NCBI GenBank assembly: GCA_036499445.1
Contig: DASYDU010000326.1
Coordinates: 1-8,175, forward strand
DNA: 8,175 nucleotides
Direction: 5' to 3'
Origin: DASYDU01 sp036499445
GTDB taxonomy: Bacteria; Planctomycetota; Planctomycetia; Pirellulales; Lacipirellulaceae
Shown: positions 6,523-8,175 of the stretch, piece after piece
How the letters are laid out: every line of letters starts with the position of its first letter
How positions within the stretch are numbered: the first letter of the stretch is position 1
Translations under genes and position numbers: made by a program
The notes under the pieces: generated by a model
Seen by the model: only the letters and a program-made list of their open reading frames with translations
The model's database searches: none
What the model was told of the DNA's origin: nothing

Positions 6523-7386
6523 CTAGGTTTCCAGCGATTCAGCCGCCGCCAGCGTATTTCGCAACAGCATCGCGATCGTCAGCGGGCCGACGCCGCCGGG
6601 CACTGGCGTAATCGCGCTCGCCACCTCGCGGACGGCCGCAAAATCCACATCGCCCACCAGCCCCGTTTCAATCCTGTTGATGCCCACGTCGACGACCACC
6701 GCCCCCGTCCTGACCATCTCGGCCGTGATGAATTTCGGCCGCCCGATTGCCACCACCAGGATGTCGGCCAGCCGCGTCACAGCCGCCAGATCGCGGGTTC
6801 GGCTGTGGCAAACTGTGACCGTCGCGTCGCCGCCCGGGCCACGCTGCGCGAGCATGATCGCCAGCGGCTTTCCCACAATATCGCTGCGACCGACGACCAC
6901 GACGTGCCGGCCGGCAATCTCAATTCCGCTCCGGATCAGAAGCTGCTGCACTCCATGCGGGGTGCAGGGGAGAAACCGCGGCCGCCCCTGGACCAGCCGA
7001 CCCACGTTCTCCGGATGAAAGGCGTCGACGTCCTTGGCGGGCGAAACCGCCAGCAACACCTTCGCCGCGTCCATCTTCGTCGGCAGCGGCATCTGCACCA
7101 AAATCCCATGCACCGCCTGGTCTTTGTTCAGCCTGGCCACAAGTTGCAGCAACTCATCCTGCGACACGTCTGCCGACAAACGATGAAGCTGACTCTCAAT
7201 GCCGACCTCTTCACATGCCCGCCGCTTGTTGCGGACATAAACCTCGCTCGCGGGGTCGTTGCCGATCAGAACCGCCGCCAGACACGGCACTACCGAGTTG
7301 TTCTGAATGAAGTCGATGACCTCCTCGGTCAGTTCGGCGCGAATCTGCTGAGCGATTTTCTTGCCGTCGAGGATCGTGGCCGTCAT
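6523..7386 (-). CDS. folD: Bifunctional methylenetetrahydrofolate dehydrogenase / methenyltetrahydrofolate cyclohydrolase FolD
   Basis: FolD oxidises 5,10-methylene-tetrahydrofolate with NADP and hydrolyses the product to 10-formyl-tetrahydrofolate, supplying one-carbon units in the cytoplasm. The 287-residue length is normal for the family. The active-site residues fall at the same numbers as in the E. coli enzyme: Y50 and K54 in YVRNK, Q98 in VQMPLP, and D121 in KDVDAFHP. Further signatures are PCTPHGV (140-146), the nucleotide-binding GRSDIVGKP (166-174) and TPVPGGVGPLT (260-270) near the end. The ATG at 7386 gives the usual start of the family (ILDGKKIAQQIR), although no clear Shine-Dalgarno sequence precedes it. 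pgpA ends 96 bases upstream, and a separate promoter lies in that gap. Nothing in the sequence suggests loss of function. Confidence 0.98.
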   Translation of the reverse strand: MTATILDGKKIAQQIRAELTEEVIDFIQNNSVVPCLAAVLIGNDPASEVYVRNKRRACEEVGIESQLHRLSADVSQDELLQLVARLNKDQAVHGILVQMPLPTKMDAAKVLLAVSPAKDVDAFHPENVGRLVQGRPRFLPCTPHGVQQLLIRSGIEIAGRHVVVVGRSDIVGKPLAIMLAQRGPGGDATVTVCHSRTRDLAAVTRLADILVVAIGRPKFITAEMVRTGAVVVDVGINRIETGLVGDVDFAAVREVASAITPVPGGVGPLTIAMLLRNTLAAAESLET

Positions 7387-7436
7387 GGAAAAGCCGAGAG
7401 TCTGGAGTCGAGGATTGAGCGCGAGACGCGGTCCAG

Positions 7437-7465
7437 ATTCTAACCCGCGCGGCCTAGTGTGTCAG
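7437..7465 (-). promoter_or_regulatory. Sigma-70 type promoter of folD
   Basis: On the minus strand CTGACA (7460-7465, five of six consensus bases) and TAGAAT (7437-7442, five of six) are spaced by exactly 17 bases. Transcription would begin near 7430, giving a leader of about 44 bases before the folD ATG. It sits in the 96-base gap after pgpA, so folD probably need not rely on read-through. Confidence 0.65.
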
Positions 7466-7482
7466 CCGCTACCGGCCGTCCT

Positions 7483-7968
7483 TTACATCATCGCGGCAAA
7501 ATACATCACGGCCCGCAGCGCAACACCCGCATAGATCGCGGCGGCCCAATCGTCCGCCATCACACCCAACCCATCCGGCAATCGCTCCAATTGCCATGCC
7601 GGAGGCGGCTTGGTGATGTCGAACAGCCGATGCAGGCCAAAGCCGATCAGTCCAATCCACCAGTGGGAAAGCGGCACGAACAGAAAGACGATCGGCATCG
7701 ACGCGATTTCGTCCCAGATAATGGCCTGATTATCCTTCTCGCCGCCCAGCGCCTCTCCGGCCCAAGTCGCGAGCGGAACCCCAATCGCGTTGAGCAGAAA
7801 AACCGCCAGCGCTTGCCACTGCAGGCTCGGAAGCAAACCAATTGCCCAGGCCAGCGGCACGCCCATGACCGCTCCGGCAGTTCCAGGCGCCGGACACCAC
7901 CGACCAACGCCAAAACCGGTGGCAAGCCACACGGCCAAATCGCTCCCAGCACTTGGCCGCAGCGTCAT
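7483..7968 (-). CDS. pgpA: Phosphatidylglycerophosphatase A
   Basis: A 161-residue integral membrane protein of the PgpA family, which removes phosphate from phosphatidylglycerophosphate to make phosphatidylglycerol in the inner membrane. Family signatures appear in order: GFGVGRWCPAPGT (18-30), KDNQAIIWDEI (78-88, with the conserved acidic DE pair), RLFDITKPPPAW (114-125) and DGLGVMADDWAAAIYA (132-147). Hydrophobic segments near 31-46, 50-69, 92-112 and 141-160 agree with several membrane passes. The ATG at 7968 has a GGGGA-like purine run a few bases upstream, a modest ribosome site. Length and motif spacing are normal. It lies upstream of folD on the same strand, but folD has its own promoter, so the two need not share a transcript. 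I saw no clear promoter for pgpA itself. Confidence 0.95.
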   Translation of the reverse strand: MTLRPSAGSDLAVWLATGFGVGRWCPAPGTAGAVMGVPLAWAIGLLPSLQWQALAVFLLNAIGVPLATWAGEALGGEKDNQAIIWDEIASMPIVFLFVPLSHWWIGLIGFGLHRLFDITKPPPAWQLERLPDGLGVMADDWAAAIYAGVALRAVMYFAAMM

Positions 7969-8047
7969 GCCATCCCCGCTCGCGCGTTTTCATACCGGTC
8001 GTTCGCGCCGGCCGTCAGTGCAGATTTGGACGTCGGCGCAGCGCCCG

Positions 8048-8173
8048 CTAAGCGACGCACGCGCGTGGCGGCGACTCGACCAGCTCGCCACCGCGCCATC
8101 GCCACACCAACAGCGATCCCCGATCGACTTCACTCAGTCCCCGACGCGCCCGCGCGTCGTCACGGATCGGCTG
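8048..8173 (-). CDS. Possible C-terminal end of an unidentified protein (N-terminus off the window)
   Basis: On the minus strand this is the only frame open from the right edge for more than a few codons: 41 residues ending at TAG (8048-8050), 79 bases before the pgpA start. The visible end reads GLSEVDRGSLLVWRWRGGEL and then a short Pro/Arg/Ala tail, which could be a protein C-terminus. I do not recognise the family. In DNA this rich in GC a 41-codon frame can arise by chance, and an opposite-strand frame starting at GTG 8018 is also open to the edge, so the call is tentative. Confidence 0.35.
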   Translation of the reverse strand, partial: QPIRDDARARRGLSEVDRGSLLVWRWRGGELVESPPRACVA

Positions 8174-8175
8174 AC

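Noticed and set aside
6493..7443. Long open frame (316 codons) on the plus strand opposite folD
   Set aside because: It overlaps folD almost completely on the other strand, is rich in Arg and His with no recognisable fold, and is a GC-driven shadow of a certain gene.
8018..8175. Plus-strand frame from GTG at 8018 open to the right edge
   Set aside because: No ribosome site and no recognisable motif. It competes with the minus-strand frame at 8048-8173, which better fits the one-strand gene arrangement.

Overview
The window reads as planctomycete chromosome, probably Pirellulales-like. The strongest pointer is a secreted protein at 3595-4872 whose C-terminal half matches, from memory, a family often annotated in planctomycetes as 'mu-protocadherin-cell-suface protein'. 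The long zinc-protease receptor with many carboxypeptidase-regulatory-like repeats is also typical of that phylum. GC content is high, and every gene I can support lies on the minus strand. Long open frames on the plus strand are shadows of these genes.

In transcription order (right to left) the layout is: the possible C-terminal end of an unidentified gene (8048-8173); pgpA, phosphatidylglycerophosphatase A (7483-7968); folD, with its own good sigma-70 promoter (6523-7386); a membrane-anchored PhnD-type solute-binding protein with no transporter partners in view (5313-6371); a 440-base gene-free stretch with a sigma-54-like promoter match; the secreted low-complexity protein (3595-4872), closed by a strong intrinsic terminator; and a BlaI/MecI-type repressor (3040-3462). 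The repressor overlaps by ATGA a very large M56 (BlaR1-like) membrane metalloprotease that runs off the left edge (from 3043 to below 1).

The repressor/protease pair is the most system-like part. Its promoter (3499-3526) is overlaid by a perfect 25-base palindrome (3487-3511) that covers the -10 box, so the pair almost certainly represses itself. The protease keeps the BlaR1 plan: four membrane helices, with HExxH and a distal Glu between helices 3 and 4. In place of the penicillin-binding sensor it carries at least seven tandem beta-sandwich-like repeats after the last helix. This looks like an envelope-sensing proteolytic switch with an unknown signal. pgpA and folD are housekeeping genes for phospholipid and one-carbon metabolism. 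No RNA genes, mobile elements or CRISPR arrays were seen.
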